A DNA stretch of 64,000 nucleotides from Lachnospiraceae bacterium XBD2001 (GCA_900116395.1 FPAN01000006.1:1-64000); one strand, 5' to 3'; shown: positions 41,454 to 51,870, numbered from the stretch's first letter. Program-made: numbers and translations. The notes: generated by a model not told the origin, from the letters alone.

Positions 41454-42568
41454 AGGCATTAGGAATCATTTTAGCAGGCGGTAATTCGAGCCGCATGAAA
41501 AACCTGACGGACAAAAGAGCGATTTCCGCTATGCCGGTAGGATGTAGTTATCGAAGCATTGATTTTACATTAAGTAATATGACCAACTCGCATATCCAGA
41601 CGGTTGCAGTATTAAGCCAGTACAATGCGAGATCCTTGAATGAGCATCTGAATTCCTCCAAGTGGTGGAACTTCGGACGTAAGCAGGGTGGATTGTTCCT
41701 CTTCACGCCAACCGTTACGGCAGATAACAGCTGGTGGTACCGTGGAACCGCCGATGCTATGTGGCAGAACATTGATTTCTTAAAGCGCAGACATGAGCCG
41801 TATGTAGTAATTGCCAGCGGTGACTGTGTATACAAGATGGATTTCAATCCGGTGTTGGAGTACCACATCAGCAAGCAGGCCGATATCACATTGGTATGTG
41901 CCAAGGCACCTGAGGGAGATGACTTGACCAGATTCGGTACCGTGAAGTTGGCGGAAGACGGATTGTTGTTGGATTTCGAAGAGAAGCCGATGGTGGCACA
42001 TTCCAATATTGTATCCACCGGTGTTTACATCATCAGACGTCGTAAGCTCATCGAGTTGTTAGAGCAGTGCAACCAGGAAGGTCGCTACAATTTCGTAACG
42101 GACATTCTGGTACGCTATAAAGGTATGAAGAAAATCTACGGTTACATGATGGACACCTATTGGAGCAACATCGCCACCGTGGAGGCATACTACAATACCA
42201 ATATGGACTTCTTAAAACCGGAGGTGCGGAACTTCTTCTTCCGCGAGGAGCCGAAGATTTACTCCAAGGCATACGACCTTCCACCTGCGAAATTCAATCA
42301 GGGCAGCGACGTACATAACTCCTTGATTGGATCCGGAAGTATCATCAACAGTAGGGTTGAGAATTCCGTATTGTTTAAAAAAGTATTCGTTGGTAATAAC
42401 AGTGTGATTAAGAACTCCATTATTATGAACGGTGCTTATATTGGTGATAATGTTAGAGTAGAGAATTGCATCGTGGAAAGCAACGAGACACTACTTTCCG
42501 ATACAACCTACATCGGAGACGGCGAGATTCGCATCGTATCCGAGAACAACAATCGATACGGCATTTAA
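41450..42568 (+). CDS. glgD: GlgD subunit of glucose-1-phosphate adenylyltransferase
   Basis: 372 residues, homologous to GlgC but diverged in the nucleotide loop ([19 protein letters not shown] changed to GGNSSR), the usual mark of the modulatory subunit with little activity of its own. EEKP is kept. A beta-helix C-terminus follows. Start overlaps the GlgC stop by 4 nt, ensuring paired synthesis. No other glycogen genes (glgA, glgB, glgP) follow, so the pathway is dispersed. Confidence 0.94.
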   Translation: MKALGIILAGGNSSRMKNLTDKRAISAMPVGCSYRSIDFTLSNMTNSHIQTVAVLSQYNARSLNEHLNSSKWWNFGRKQGGLFLFTPTVTADNSWWYRGTADAMWQNIDFLKRRHEPYVVIASGDCVYKMDFNPVLEYHISKQADITLVCAKAPEGDDLTRFGTVKLAEDGLLLDFEEKPMVAHSNIVSTGVYIIRRRKLIELLEQCNQEGRYNFVTDILVRYKGMKKIYGYMMDTYWSNIATVEAYYNTNMDFLKPEVRNFFFREEPKIYSKAYDLPPAKFNQGSDVHNSLIGSGSIINSRVENSVLFKKVFVGNNSVIKNSIIMNGAYIGDNVRVENCIVESNETLLSDTTYIGDGEIRIVSENNNRYGI

Positions 42569-42625
42569 AAACTACAGCAACAGGGGCTGATTCGTAGGGA
42601 GTAATCAGCAAGAGGGGTACACAAA

Positions 42626-42901
42626 ATGAAAATAACAGACATTCGCGTACGTAAAATTGAAAATGGTGGAAAGATGAAGGCAGTGGTGTCCATTACCATC
42701 GATGAAGAATTTGTAGTACATGATATTAAGATCATCGAAGGCGAGAAGGGACTTTTCATTGCAATGCCTAGCCGCAAGACCAGTGACGGAGAATTCAAGG
42801 ATGTAGCGCATCCAATCAAGTCTTCCACAAGAGAAGAACTGCAGCGCATTATCTTAGAGCGCTACGAGAAGGAATTATTGGCTCCGCCGTCTGAGGCATA
42901 A
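42626..42901 (+). CDS. spoVG: SpoVG-family regulator
   Basis: 91 residues, normal size. The sequence [11 protein letters not shown] and the later FIAMPSRKT are hallmarks of SpoVG, a small site-specific nucleic acid-binding regulator linked to septation, sporulation and surface gene control. Followed by pth and mfd as in many Firmicutes. RBS AGAGGGG lies 8-9 nt before the ATG. A hairpin (GCTGATT/AATCAGC, 42586-42609) in the glgD-spoVG gap sits directly upstream of the RBS. No clear promoter, so it may be read from glgCD. Confidence 0.95.
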   Translation: MKITDIRVRKIENGGKMKAVVSITIDEEFVVHDIKIIEGEKGLFIAMPSRKTSDGEFKDVAHPIKSSTREELQRIILERYEKELLAPPSEA

Positions 42902-42924
42902 TTTCATAGAAAGTGTAGTTTACA

Positions 42925-42959
42925 GGCTCTTACCCCGGTGGGTAGGAGCCTTTTCTTTT
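42925..42959 (+). terminator. rho-independent terminator after spoVG
   Basis: Eleven-base-pair stem GGCTCTTACCC/GGGTAGGAGCC (one wobble), CGGT loop, then TTTTCTTTT. Confidence 0.88.
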
Positions 42960-43052
42960 GCCGTAAAACTGTGATAAGATAAACGCAAATAACCTCGCTT
43001 GCAAAAAGCGGGGCTTTCGTCGTGTTTAGATATAGAAGAAAGAGGAAAAAAT

Positions 43053-43613
43053 ATGTACATTATCGCAGGCCTGGGAAACCCGGGATTAAAATATCGCCAT
43101 ACCCGTCACAATGCGGGATTTGATGCCATCGACGTCATCGCCAAGCGCCACGGCATTACGGTGAAAAAGATTGAGAAACAGGCATTGGTGGGACAGGGCA
43201 ATATCAAGGGACAGAAGGTCCTTCTGGTAAAGCCACAGACCTTTATGAATAACAGCGGAGACTCCTTAGCAGAGCTTGTAAATTACTACAAGGTGGACCC
43301 TACCGAGGAGCTGATTGTGTTATCTGATGATGTGACCTTGGATCCGGGACGGATTCGGATTCGTAAGAAGGGCAGTGCCGGCGGACACAACGGACTAAAA
43401 AGCATTATTGCCCGTTGCGGAACGGAAAGCTTCCAGCGGGTGCGCATCGGTGTGGGAATTCTGCCAACCGGCGGCGATATGATCAATCACGTATTGGGAC
43501 ATCTGAAGCGTGACGAGCGCAAGTCCCTGGAGGAAGCCTTAGAGCATGCGGCAGATGCAATAGAGCTTATGATCAACGGGGAAACAGAAGCAGCCATGAA
43601 CAAGTTCAACTAA
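43053..43613 (+). CDS. pth: peptidyl-tRNA hydrolase
   Basis: 186 residues. GLGNPGLKYRHTRHNAGF near the N-terminus contains the substrate Asn and catalytic His. KPQTFMNNSG and GGHNGLKS follow. It recycles peptidyl-tRNA released from ribosomes. Start at 43053 is supported by AGAGGA 6-11 nt upstream and by family alignment; an in-frame ATG at 42999 adds an unrelated tail and lies in the leader. mfd begins 15 nt later. Confidence 0.96.
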   Translation: MYIIAGLGNPGLKYRHTRHNAGFDAIDVIAKRHGITVKKIEKQALVGQGNIKGQKVLLVKPQTFMNNSGDSLAELVNYYKVDPTEELIVLSDDVTLDPGRIRIRKKGSAGGHNGLKSIIARCGTESFQRVRIGVGILPTGGDMINHVLGHLKRDERKSLEEALEHAADAIELMINGETEAAMNKFN

Positions 43614-43628
43614 GAACGGTGAGGATAT

Positions 43629-46600
43629 ATGCAAGCGTTTTTGGAACCATTCGGGGACTTAGCAGACATTGAGATGCTGCGGGATGCCCTGGCAAAAAAG
43701 GGACAACTCTATGAATTGACCGGTTGTATCGAAATCGGCAAGGCCCATGTCATCTATGGAATCGGCCATGATTATCCGTGGAAGCTGGTAGTAGCAGAGG
43801 ACGAGCAGAAGGCCCGTGCTATCTACGAAGAGTACCAGTTCTATGAGGAGGACTGCGTCTATTATCCGGCCAAAGATATGCTTTTCTACCAGTCGGATAT
43901 TCACAGCAATGAATTGACCAGAGATCGAATCCGTGCCCTGAAAGCCTTAACCACCCAGGACCACGGAACCTTCATTACCACGGTGGAAGCCTTGATGAAT
44001 CGCATTCCGGCCCAGGAAGCCTTCTTGGAGAGCGTGATTCGTTTAACACCGGAATCCAGTGTGGATTTGACGGAACTGCGCCATCGCCTGGTGAACTTCG
44101 GCTACGAGCAGGTGTCCAGCGTAGAAGGCTGGGGACAGTTTGCGGTCCGCGGCGGCATCTTAGATGTATTCCCACTGACGGAGGATATGCCGTTACGTGT
44201 GGAGTTCTGGGGCGATGATGTGGATTCCATGCGAAGATTCGATCCGGGTACCCAGAAGTCCTTGGAGGATGTGGAAGAAGTTGCCATCTATCCGGCCATG
44301 GAGATGGTGGTCACAGAGGATGAGATTGCAGCAGGTCTTCGTGCCATGGGAGAGGATGCGGACCGTCTTTATGAGACTTATCGTAAGGAGATGAAGACGG
44401 AAGCGGCCCATCGCATTCGCACTTCCTATGAGGAAATCCGAGACAAAATCGAGAACGGTTGGGGCTTCCAGGAAGTGGAGAATCACATGCTCTATTTTAC
44501 GGAACAGACTTACAGTCTCATCGATTACTTGCCGAAGCAGACCTTGGTGTTCTTGGATGAGCCAAGTCACTTAGAAGCCAATGGCCATGTCTGTGAGCAG
44601 GAGTTTGCGGAGAGTATGCTCCATCGCGAGGAACAGGGATATTCACTGCCTAGACAGAAGAACATGCTTTTTTCCGCAGATGAAGTGTTGGGACGTTGTG
44701 CCAACCAGCCCGGTGTGCTTCTGTCCATGATGGAGACCAAGAAGGGTAGCTTCAAGCCCAAGGCCAAGTTCTATATTCATATGACTTCCGTTACCAGTTA
44801 CAGTAATAGCTTCGAGCTTCTGTGCAAGGAACTACGGAACTATCGCAATCACAAGTATCGGATGGTGATTGTGTCCGCATCCCGCACCCGAGCGGCCAGA
44901 CTGGCGGATGATTTGATGGATGAAGGCCTCAATGCCTATTTTTCCGAGAATACCGATCAGCCGGTGTATCCGGGAGAGGTGTTGGTGACCGTAGGAAGTC
45001 TGCGCCGCGGATTCGATTATCCGGATGCAAGATTTGTATATATTAGCGAGAATGATATCTTCGGACAGAATCATCTGAAGAAGAAGCGGAAGAAAAAGAA
45101 AGCGGAAGACCACATCCGCTCCCTCCAGGAATTATCACCGGGAGATTATGTGGTTCATGAGAATTACGGTCTCGGTATCTATCAGGGTATGGAGAAGATG
45201 GAAGTCGATCATGTCATGAAGGACTACATCAAGATTGCTTACGCCAAGAAGGCCAATCTCTATATTCTGGCGACTCAGATGGATATGATTTCCAAGTACG
45301 GGAATGTAGGTGATCACAAGCCGAAACTGTCTACCCTTGGAACCTTGGAATGGTCCAAGACCAAGAACCGCGTAAAAACGGCAGTTACGGCTGTGGCTAA
45401 GGACTTGGTGGAACTCTATGCCCTAAGACAGCAGGACAACGGATATGTCTACGGACCGGATACGGTTTGGCAGCAGGAGTTCGAGGAGAGCTTCCCATAT
45501 GACGAGACCGATAGCCAGTTAGAAGCCATTGCAGATGTGAAGGCGGATATGATGAGCCATAAGATTATGGATCGTCTGATCTGCGGTGATGTAGGATATG
45601 GTAAAACAGAGATTGCCATCCGTGCGGCCTTCAAGGCGGTACAGGAAGGCAAGCAGGTAGTATATCTGGTGCCCACCACCATTTTGGCCCAGCAGCACTA
45701 TACCAACTTTGTCAATCGAATGAAGGAGTATCCGATTAATGTGGAGATGCTCTCTAGATTTCGCACCACGGCCCAGAACAAGGAGACCGTGAAGAAGCTG
45801 AAGAAAGGTGAAGTGGACATTGTCATCGGAACCCATCGGGTGCTGTCCAAGGATGTCACCTTCAAGGATCTGGGACTTCTTATCATCGATGAGGAGCAGC
45901 GCTTCGGCGTAACCCACAAGGAAAAGATTAAGCAGATGAAGAAGAACGTCGATGTGTTGTCCTTATCTGCAACACCGATTCCGCGAACCCTTCATATGAG
46001 TCTGGTTGGTATCCGTGATATGAGCGTCTTGGAAGAAGCGCCGTTAGAGCGTACCCCAATCCAGACCTTTGTGTTTGAATACAATGAAGAGATGATTCGA
46101 GAAGCTATCCACCGCGAGATGGCACGTGGTGGACAGATCTACTATGTCATCAACCGGGTACGGGAAATCGCGGATGTCTCTGCCGTCATCCAGAAGCTGG
46201 TGCCGGAAGCCAATGTGGCTTACATTCATGGCCAGATGAAGGAGACGGAAGTGGAAGAGATTATGACCGACTTCATCAATAAGGATATCGATGTGTTGGT
46301 AGCCACCACCATTATTGAGATTGGACTGGATATCTCTAACGTCAATACCATCATTATTCATGATGCAGACCAGTTGGGTCTCTCTCAGCTGTACCAGTTG
46401 CGTGGACGCGTGGGACGAAGCAACCGAACAGCCTTTGCCTTCTTAATGTATCGAAGGAATAAGATGCTAAAAGAAGTAGCAGAGAAGCGCTTAGCAGCCA
46501 TTCGAGAGTTCACGGATTTGGGTAGTGGATTCAAGATTGCCATGCGAGACTTGGAGATTCGCGGCGCCGGCAATATGCTTGGCGAAGCCCAAAGCGGACA

Positions 46601-47159
46601 CATGGAAGCGGTAGGATACGATCTCTATTGTAAGCTTCTGAATGAGGCGGTCCGCAAGGAAAAGGGCGAGAATGTTATGGAGGATTTCGAGACTTCCGTG
46701 GATATTGCAATGGATGCCTTCATTCCGCCTGCCTATATCGAAGACGAGGAGCAGAAGCTGGAAATCTACAAGCGCATTGCCGGTGTAGAGACGGAAGAAG
46801 AGCAGGATGAGATGATTGATGAGCTCATCGACCGTTTCGGAGAGCCGCCGAAGGCAGTACAGAACCTGCTGTTCGTGGCCAGACTGCGCTCCGATGCACA
46901 CAAGGCATATTTGTTGGAAATCAAACAAACAGACCAGTTCGTTCGTATGCCAATCTATCCACAGGCGGCCATCGACCCAAGTGGCATTCCGGCATTAATT
47001 CAGGAGTATGCGCCGTATCTGGAGTTTGTTGCGGACAAGGAAGCCCCGGCCTTCTTCTTGCATTATAAGAAGAACAACCGCTTCCCGGTGAAGGAATTAC
47101 CGCAGTATGTACATACTCTGGTGCAGAAGATGCAGGGATTGGTTGATAACCCTTCCTAA
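43629..47159 (+). CDS. mfd: transcription-repair coupling factor Mfd
   Basis: 1176 residues, full length. UvrB-like N-terminal module, RNA polymerase-interaction domain (about 490-560, YVVHENYGLGIYQG), and a RecG-like translocase with Walker A GDVGYGKTE, DEEQ box (IIDEEQRFG) and the QLRGRVGRS motif. A C-terminal TRCF domain (LEIYKRIA) closes it. It removes RNA polymerase stalled at DNA lesions and recruits UvrA. Co-transcribed with pth (15-nt gap), a conserved Firmicute pair. A basic Lys/Arg cluster (KKKRKKKKAE) lies just before the RNA polymerase-interaction domain. Confidence 0.97.
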   Translation: MQAFLEPFGDLADIEMLRDALAKKGQLYELTGCIEIGKAHVIYGIGHDYPWKLVVAEDEQKARAIYEEYQFYEEDCVYYPAKDMLFYQSDIHSNELTRDRIRALKALTTQDHGTFITTVEALMNRIPAQEAFLESVIRLTPESSVDLTELRHRLVNFGYEQVSSVEGWGQFAVRGGILDVFPLTEDMPLRVEFWGDDVDSMRRFDPGTQKSLEDVEEVAIYPAMEMVVTEDEIAAGLRAMGEDADRLYETYRKEMKTEAAHRIRTSYEEIRDKIENGWGFQEVENHMLYFTEQTYSLIDYLPKQTLVFLDEPSHLEANGHVCEQEFAESMLHREEQGYSLPRQKNMLFSADEVLGRCANQPGVLLSMMETKKGSFKPKAKFYIHMTSVTSYSNSFELLCKELRNYRNHKYRMVIVSASRTRAARLADDLMDEGLNAYFSENTDQPVYPGEVLVTVGSLRRGFDYPDARFVYISENDIFGQNHLKKKRKKKKAEDHIRSLQELSPGDYVVHENYGLGIYQGMEKMEVDHVMKDYIKIAYAKKANLYILATQMDMISKYGNVGDHKPKLSTLGTLEWSKTKNRVKTAVTAVAKDLVELYALRQQDNGYVYGPDTVWQQEFEESFPYDETDSQLEAIADVKADMMSHKIMDRLICGDVGYGKTEIAIRAAFKAVQEGKQVVYLVPTTILAQQHYTNFVNRMKEYPINVEMLSRFRTTAQNKETVKKLKKGEVDIVIGTHRVLSKDVTFKDLGLLIIDEEQRFGVTHKEKIKQMKKNVDVLSLSATPIPRTLHMSLVGIRDMSVLEEAPLERTPIQTFVFEYNEEMIREAIHREMARGGQIYYVINRVREIADVSAVIQKLVPEANVAYIHGQMKETEVEEIMTDFINKDIDVLVATTIIEIGLDISNVNTIIIHDADQLGLSQLYQLRGRVGRSNRTAFAFLMYRRNKMLKEVAEKRLAAIREFTDLGSGFKIAMRDLEIRGAGNMLGEAQSGHMEAVGYDLYCKLLNEAVRKEKGENVMEDFETSVDIAMDAFIPPAYIEDEEQKLEIYKRIAGVETEEEQDEMIDELIDRFGEPPKAVQNLLFVARLRSDAHKAYLLEIKQTDQFVRMPIYPQAAIDPSGIPALIQEYAPYLEFVADKEAPAFFLHYKKNNRFPVKELPQYVHTLVQKMQGLVDNPS

Positions 47160-47171
47160 AATGCTTATAAT
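47143..47171 (+). promoter_or_regulatory. promoter of the PrsA-like gene
   Basis: TTGATA (47143-47148), 17-nt spacer, TATAAT (47166-47171). The -35 lies inside the end of mfd. A small hairpin TGTAGG/CCTACA (47179-47196) follows in the leader. Confidence 0.65.
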
Positions 47172-47224
47172 TGTGGATTGTAGGGTTCAACCTACAGATT
47201 GAATGGGAAATGGAGTTTTTTACA

Positions 47225-48283
47225 ATGTCAAAGAAGATTATTACGGCGATGACCGCCGCAACATTAGCAGCATCCATGGTACTGACCGGTTGTGGTTCCA
47301 AGGACAAGATTGATCCGAAGGCAACATTGGTTAGCGTAGGCGAGGAAGAAGTGGTATCCATGGGATACGGTAACTTCGTAGCCAAGTACAATCAGGCCAT
47401 TTATGACCAGATTTATGTATCCTACTTCGGATCCGTCATGTGGGATCAGGAAGTTGGCGAAGAAGGCACCATGGAAGACAGCGTGAAGAAGCAGATTATG
47501 GATGATATGGAGCGCTATTATGTCAGCGGATTACATGCATCCGATTACGATGTTGCAATCTCTGATGAGCAGCAGGCCAACATTGAAGCGGCTGCTAAGA
47601 AGTTCTTAGAGGATAACGATGAAGAAGCCATCGAGCAGATGGGTGCTACCGAGGAATATTTGATTCGATTCCTACAGGAGCAGACCATTGCACAGATGGT
47701 AGAGGATAAGGTTGAGGCAGAGGCCGAGGTGAACATCACCGACGAGGAAGCCATCCAGTCTACCGTATCTTATGTACTCTATGCCAGCACTTCTACCGAT
47801 GATCAGGGCAATGCAACCGAGCTTAGCAAGGAAGAGTTAGTAGCATTGAAGGAAAAGGCTGAAAAGCTTGCAGCTGCAGAGGATTTTGCAGCAGAGGCAG
47901 AAGCTCAGGAAGTGACTGCACAGAAGTATTCCTACACTAAGGCAGCTGATGCTGCAGAGGATACTGTTTTGGGAGAGGATGTTATCACTGCTGCAAAGGC
48001 ATTGAAGAATGGCGAGACTTCCGCAGTTATCGAGGTAGAAGGCAAAGGCTACTATGTAGTACACATGGAAGCAACCGAAGATGACGAAGCAACTGCAACT
48101 AAGCGTGAGAACTTAGAGAAGGATGCACGCAATACTTACTACGATGACCAGATCAGTGCTTGGGAAAAGGACATTGACTGGAAGGTAGATGAGGAGCAGT
48201 GGAGCAAGGTGACATTCGAGAAGTACTTCTCTACGGCAGAGACCAAGGAAGATACGACAGAAGAAGCAACCACCGAAGAGTAA
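47225..48283 (+). CDS. prsA: PrsA-like foldase lipoprotein (parvulin-type peptidyl-prolyl isomerase)
   Basis: 352 residues from the chosen ATG. Lipoprotein signal peptide ending in lipobox LTGC (about residue 21-24). A SurA/PrsA-like N-terminal helical domain follows, then a parvulin-like segment starting VSYVLY (about 175) with G-E-T-S-A-V-I and Y-Y-V-V-H strands, and an acidic Thr/Glu tail. It would assist folding of secreted proteins outside the membrane, such as the surface proteins at 17377 and 26949. Location after mfd is typical of Clostridia. RBS TGGAG lies 9-10 nt before the ATG. Confidence 0.87.
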   Translation: MSKKIITAMTAATLAASMVLTGCGSKDKIDPKATLVSVGEEEVVSMGYGNFVAKYNQAIYDQIYVSYFGSVMWDQEVGEEGTMEDSVKKQIMDDMERYYVSGLHASDYDVAISDEQQANIEAAAKKFLEDNDEEAIEQMGATEEYLIRFLQEQTIAQMVEDKVEAEAEVNITDEEAIQSTVSYVLYASTSTDDQGNATELSKEELVALKEKAEKLAAAEDFAAEAEAQEVTAQKYSYTKAADAAEDTVLGEDVITAAKALKNGETSAVIEVEGKGYYVVHMEATEDDEATATKRENLEKDARNTYYDDQISAWEKDIDWKVDEEQWSKVTFEKYFSTAETKEDTTEEATTEE

Positions 48284-48292
48284 GAAACTGTA

Positions 48293-48321
48293 AGGCCTGC
48301 CCACCTTGGGCGGGCCTTTTT
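48293..48321 (+). terminator. rho-independent terminator after the PrsA-like gene
   Basis: Stem AGGCCTGCCC/GGGCGGGCCT (one wobble) with loop ACCTT, then T. The next ABC gene begins 15 nt later, with no clear promoter between. Confidence 0.88.
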
Positions 48322-48335
48322 CTATAGGAAAATTT

Positions 48336-50066
48336 ATGAAGTTTGTATATCAGTATTTAAAAGCATACAAAATCGAAAGCATTTTAGCGCCGTTATTTAA
48401 GATGTTGGAAGCTATCTTTGAACTCTTTGTTCCACTGGTAGTTGCAGCAATCATTGATGTTGGAATTACAACAAATGATACGGATTATATTCTTCGTCGC
48501 TGTGGTCTTCTTCTGCTATTGGCGGCAATTGGATTAGCAGTTGCAATCACGGCTCAGTTCTTTGCGGCTAAGGCGGCGATTTGTTCCGCCAGCAAAATGC
48601 GAGAGGATCTCTTTTTCCATATTCAGGATATGTCCCATGGTGCGATGGATGAACTGGGTAGCGCCACCTTGGTTACTCGAATTACCAATGATATCAATCA
48701 GGTACAGAACGGAATCAATATGTTCTTACGCCTGTTCTTGCGTTCCCCGTTTATCGTATTTGGTGCCATGATTATGGCATTTACTGTGGACGCGAAGGTG
48801 GCACTGATATTCCTTGCGGTGATACCGTTACTTGGACTCATTGTTTATCGTGTTATGAAAAGCACCCTTCCCATGTTCCGGAAAATCCAACAGACCTTGG
48901 ATACCGTGCTTCGGATTGTTAGCGAGAATCTGGAAGGAATCCGTGTTATTCGTGCGTTTGGTAATGAAGAAGTGCAGGAAGATGCCTTTGTAAAAAAGAC
49001 CGGTGAACTGTATTCCCGTCAGATAGGCGCCGGTAAAATCCAGGCATTCTTAAATCCGGCCACTTATATCATCGTAAATCTTGCAGTGGTGTTCATTTTA
49101 TGGTTTTCCGGACTGCGGGTGGAAAAGGGCGTGCTTAGTACCGGTGAAGTAGTTGCGCTGGTGAATTACATGTCCCAGATTCTGGTGGAGTTGATTAAGC
49201 TGGCCAATCTGATTGTGTTATTAACCAGAGCCTATTCTTCCGTAACAAGAATTCAGGAAGTGATGGAGCATCCGGCCGATGAGCGTGGCCATGAAGGCGT
49301 GGCCTCCAAAGCGCTGGGAGAAGAAGTGCTTGGCCTATCCGAGGTTGATTTTTCTTATCCAAATACGGTGGAGCATGTGCTTCATGATATTAGCTTTCAG
49401 TTAAAATCCGGAGAGACCTTAGGGGTCATCGGTGGAACCGGCTCCGGTAAGAGTTCCTTGGTGCATGCCATCTGCCATGATTACGATGTGGCAAGAGGCA
49501 TGGTTCGCCTGGTGGGAGAAGATGTTCGAGGCATTTCCGATGAGCAGATTGCGAAGGTTGTAGGTGTAGTCCCCCAGCATGCAGAACTGTTTGCCGGAAG
49601 TATCGCCGAGAATCTTCGTGTTGGAAATCCAACGGCTACAGATGATGAGTTGTGGGAGGCTTTGGATACCGCCTGCGCAAGAGAAGTAGTAGAAGGAAAA
49701 GACGGCAAGTTGCAGGCCGGCGTTGTAAAGGGTGGTCGCAATTTCTCCGGCGGACAGCGCCAGCGATTAACCATTGCAAGGGCCTTGGTGAAGCGGCCAT
49801 GGATTCTCATCCTGGATGATTCCGCCTCAGCGTTGGATCTGGCAACCGAGGCGAAACTGCGCCAGAATATCAAGAGTCTGTCATGGAAGCCGGCTACCAT
49901 AATAATTTCTCAGCGTGCTTCTTCCGTGCGGGAAGCAGATCAGATTCTGGTGTTGGAGAATGGTGAAGTTGCGGGACTTGGAACCCATGAAGAATTAATG
50001 CGAAGCTGTGAGGTCTATCAGGAAATCTACTACTCTCAGTTCCCGAGAGAGGAGGTGGGCGCATGA
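48336..50066 (+). CDS. ABC exporter half-transporter, degenerate-site subunit (second pair)
   Basis: 576 residues with six membrane segments and an ATPase domain. Walker A GGTGSGKSS is canonical. The signature is FSGGQ. Walker B ends LILDDSASALD (Asp for Glu) and the H-loop His is Gln (IISQR), as in the pair at 13487. Start at 48336 follows TAGGAA; the open frame reaches back into the terminator, which is not coding. Overlaps the partner by 4 nt (ATGA). Substrate unknown. No regulator gene is adjacent, unlike the first pair. Confidence 0.87.
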   Translation: MKFVYQYLKAYKIESILAPLFKMLEAIFELFVPLVVAAIIDVGITTNDTDYILRRCGLLLLLAAIGLAVAITAQFFAAKAAICSASKMREDLFFHIQDMSHGAMDELGSATLVTRITNDINQVQNGINMFLRLFLRSPFIVFGAMIMAFTVDAKVALIFLAVIPLLGLIVYRVMKSTLPMFRKIQQTLDTVLRIVSENLEGIRVIRAFGNEEVQEDAFVKKTGELYSRQIGAGKIQAFLNPATYIIVNLAVVFILWFSGLRVEKGVLSTGEVVALVNYMSQILVELIKLANLIVLLTRAYSSVTRIQEVMEHPADERGHEGVASKALGEEVLGLSEVDFSYPNTVEHVLHDISFQLKSGETLGVIGGTGSGKSSLVHAICHDYDVARGMVRLVGEDVRGISDEQIAKVVGVVPQHAELFAGSIAENLRVGNPTATDDELWEALDTACAREVVEGKDGKLQAGVVKGGRNFSGGQRQRLTIARALVKRPWILILDDSASALDLATEAKLRQNIKSLSWKPATIIISQRASSVREADQILVLENGEVAGLGTHEELMRSCEVYQEIYYSQFPREEVGA

Positions 50067-51793
50067 GACAGAAGACCCTAAAGCGTATCGGTAGCATACT
50101 CTTGCCGTACCTTCCATATATACTGTTGACCTTATTGTGCGCAGTGGGAACCGTATTTTTAACCTTAGAGATTCCCATACTTACCGGACGCGCCATTGAC
50201 TGTATCGGTGGATTCCATCAGGTGGATTTCGATGGATTGGTAGCGGTCCTTCGCACCATGACGGCAGTCATTTTGCTTACGGCATTATTCCAGTGGCTGA
50301 TGAATCGCATCAACAATTATATTACCTATTCGGTAACCATGGAGTTGCGCCGGGCCGCATTTGCTAAGTTGCAGCGCTTGCCGGTATCTCACGTGGACAC
50401 CCATTCCCACGGGGATTATGTAAGCCGTATTGTAACGGATGCAGATAGTTTCTCGGATGGATTATTGCTGGGATTTAGTCAGTTATTCACCGGAGTATTG
50501 ACCATCCTTGGCACCATTGGATTTATGGTGCGTTTGCAGCCGCGTATTTCTTTGGTTGTGATTCTTCTAACACCGATATCCTTTTTGGTGGCGAAGTTTA
50601 TTTCTTCCCGAACCTATCGGATGTTTAAGCAACAGGCCATGGACCGGGGAGATTTAACGGAGTTTGCTTCCGAGCGAATCGAACAGCAGAAATTGGTACA
50701 TACCTTCTCTTATACGGATGCTACCAAAGCGGAGTTTCAAAGACGAAACGAAGCGCTCCGGAAAAGTGCATTAAATGCTACGTTTTATTCCTCTTTAACC
50801 AATCCGTCAACACGCTTTGTAAATGCGCTGATTTATGGAGTGGTATGCTTTTTCGGAGCAGGAACCGTACTGGCGGGAAACCTTACGGTTGGAGAATTGA
50901 GCAGTTTCTTGGGATACGCCAGTCAGTATTCCAAGCCGTTTAATGAGATTACCGGTGTAATTACGGAGATGCAGAATGCCATTGCCTGTGCATCCCGTTT
51001 GTTTGAATTAATTGATGCAGAACCGGAAGAAGATCATGGGGATTATGAGTTGCCGCAGGATATGCGCGGACAGATTTCCTTCCGGGATGTTGCCTTTTCC
51101 TATAACAAAGAACAACCATTATTGCGGGATTTAAATCTATCGGTGCAGCCGGGTCAGAAGGTGGCTATTGTTGGACCGACAGGAGCCGGTAAGACCACGA
51201 TGATTAATCTTTTGATGCGGTTTTACGATGTGGATCAAGGCGGCATCTATATTGATGGCGTGGATATCCGCCAGATGTCCCGGGCATCTTTGCGCCAGAA
51301 GTTTGGAATGGTGCTGCAGGAGACCTGGTTGCAGGAGGGCACCATATTAGAAAACCTTCGTCTGGCGAAGCCGGATGCAACTGTGGAAGAGGTGGTGGAA
51401 GCTTGTAAGGCATCCCATGCCCATAGTTTTATCAAGCGTCTTCCCAACGGATACGATACCCGACTGGGGATGGATGGCGGAAGCCTCTCTCAAGGACAGA
51501 AGCAGCTGTTATGCATTGCCCGAGTTATGTTAAATTTACCGCCGATGTTGATTCTGGATGAGGCCACCAGCTCCATTGATACCAGAACGGAGATGAAGAT
51601 TCAGGAGGCTTTTGGAAGGATGATGGAGGGTAGAACCACCTTCGTTGTGGCCCACCGACTGTCTACCATTATCAATTCCGATATCATCCTGTATATGGAG
51701 CATGGACAGGTATTGGAACAGGGCTCTCACAAGGCGCTTCTGGAGAAGAACGGAAAATACGCAGCGCTGTATTACAGCCAGTTCAAGATTTAG
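50063..51793 (+). CDS. ABC exporter half-transporter, catalytic subunit (second pair)
   Basis: 576 residues: six membrane segments and an ATPase domain with Walker A GPTGAGKTT, Walker B LILDEATSS, H-loop VVAHR and signature LSQGQ. It supplies the active ATP site of the heterodimer with the upstream gene. Architecture parallels the pair at 13487-17136, so they are likely ancient paralogues, although overall sequences differ clearly. Confidence 0.9.
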   Translation: MRQKTLKRIGSILLPYLPYILLTLLCAVGTVFLTLEIPILTGRAIDCIGGFHQVDFDGLVAVLRTMTAVILLTALFQWLMNRINNYITYSVTMELRRAAFAKLQRLPVSHVDTHSHGDYVSRIVTDADSFSDGLLLGFSQLFTGVLTILGTIGFMVRLQPRISLVVILLTPISFLVAKFISSRTYRMFKQQAMDRGDLTEFASERIEQQKLVHTFSYTDATKAEFQRRNEALRKSALNATFYSSLTNPSTRFVNALIYGVVCFFGAGTVLAGNLTVGELSSFLGYASQYSKPFNEITGVITEMQNAIACASRLFELIDAEPEEDHGDYELPQDMRGQISFRDVAFSYNKEQPLLRDLNLSVQPGQKVAIVGPTGAGKTTMINLLMRFYDVDQGGIYIDGVDIRQMSRASLRQKFGMVLQETWLQEGTILENLRLAKPDATVEEVVEACKASHAHSFIKRLPNGYDTRLGMDGGSLSQGQKQLLCIARVMLNLPPMLILDEATSSIDTRTEMKIQEAFGRMMEGRTTFVVAHRLSTIINSDIILYMEHGQVLEQGSHKALLEKNGKYAALYYSQFKI

Positions 51794-51802
51794 TAGTTAT
51801 CT

Positions 51803-51870
51803 TTTATAAAAACAGCAGATATGGTATACTAAAGCCGTGAAGTTGACATAATTTTAAAAGAATTTATAAT
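51803..51870 (+). promoter_or_regulatory. two tandem promoters of murA
   Basis: P1: TTTATA (51803-51808), 16 nt, TATACT (51825-51830). P2: consensus TTGACA (51843-51848), 16 nt, TATAAT (51865-51870). P2 is the strongest-looking promoter of the window. Confidence 0.7.

Noticed and set aside
42999-43052. Upstream start for peptidyl-tRNA hydrolase
   Set aside because: The extension is not homologous to Pth and has no RBS. The stretch contains a weak CCTCGC/GCGGGG hairpin without a good T run, so it was not called a terminator.
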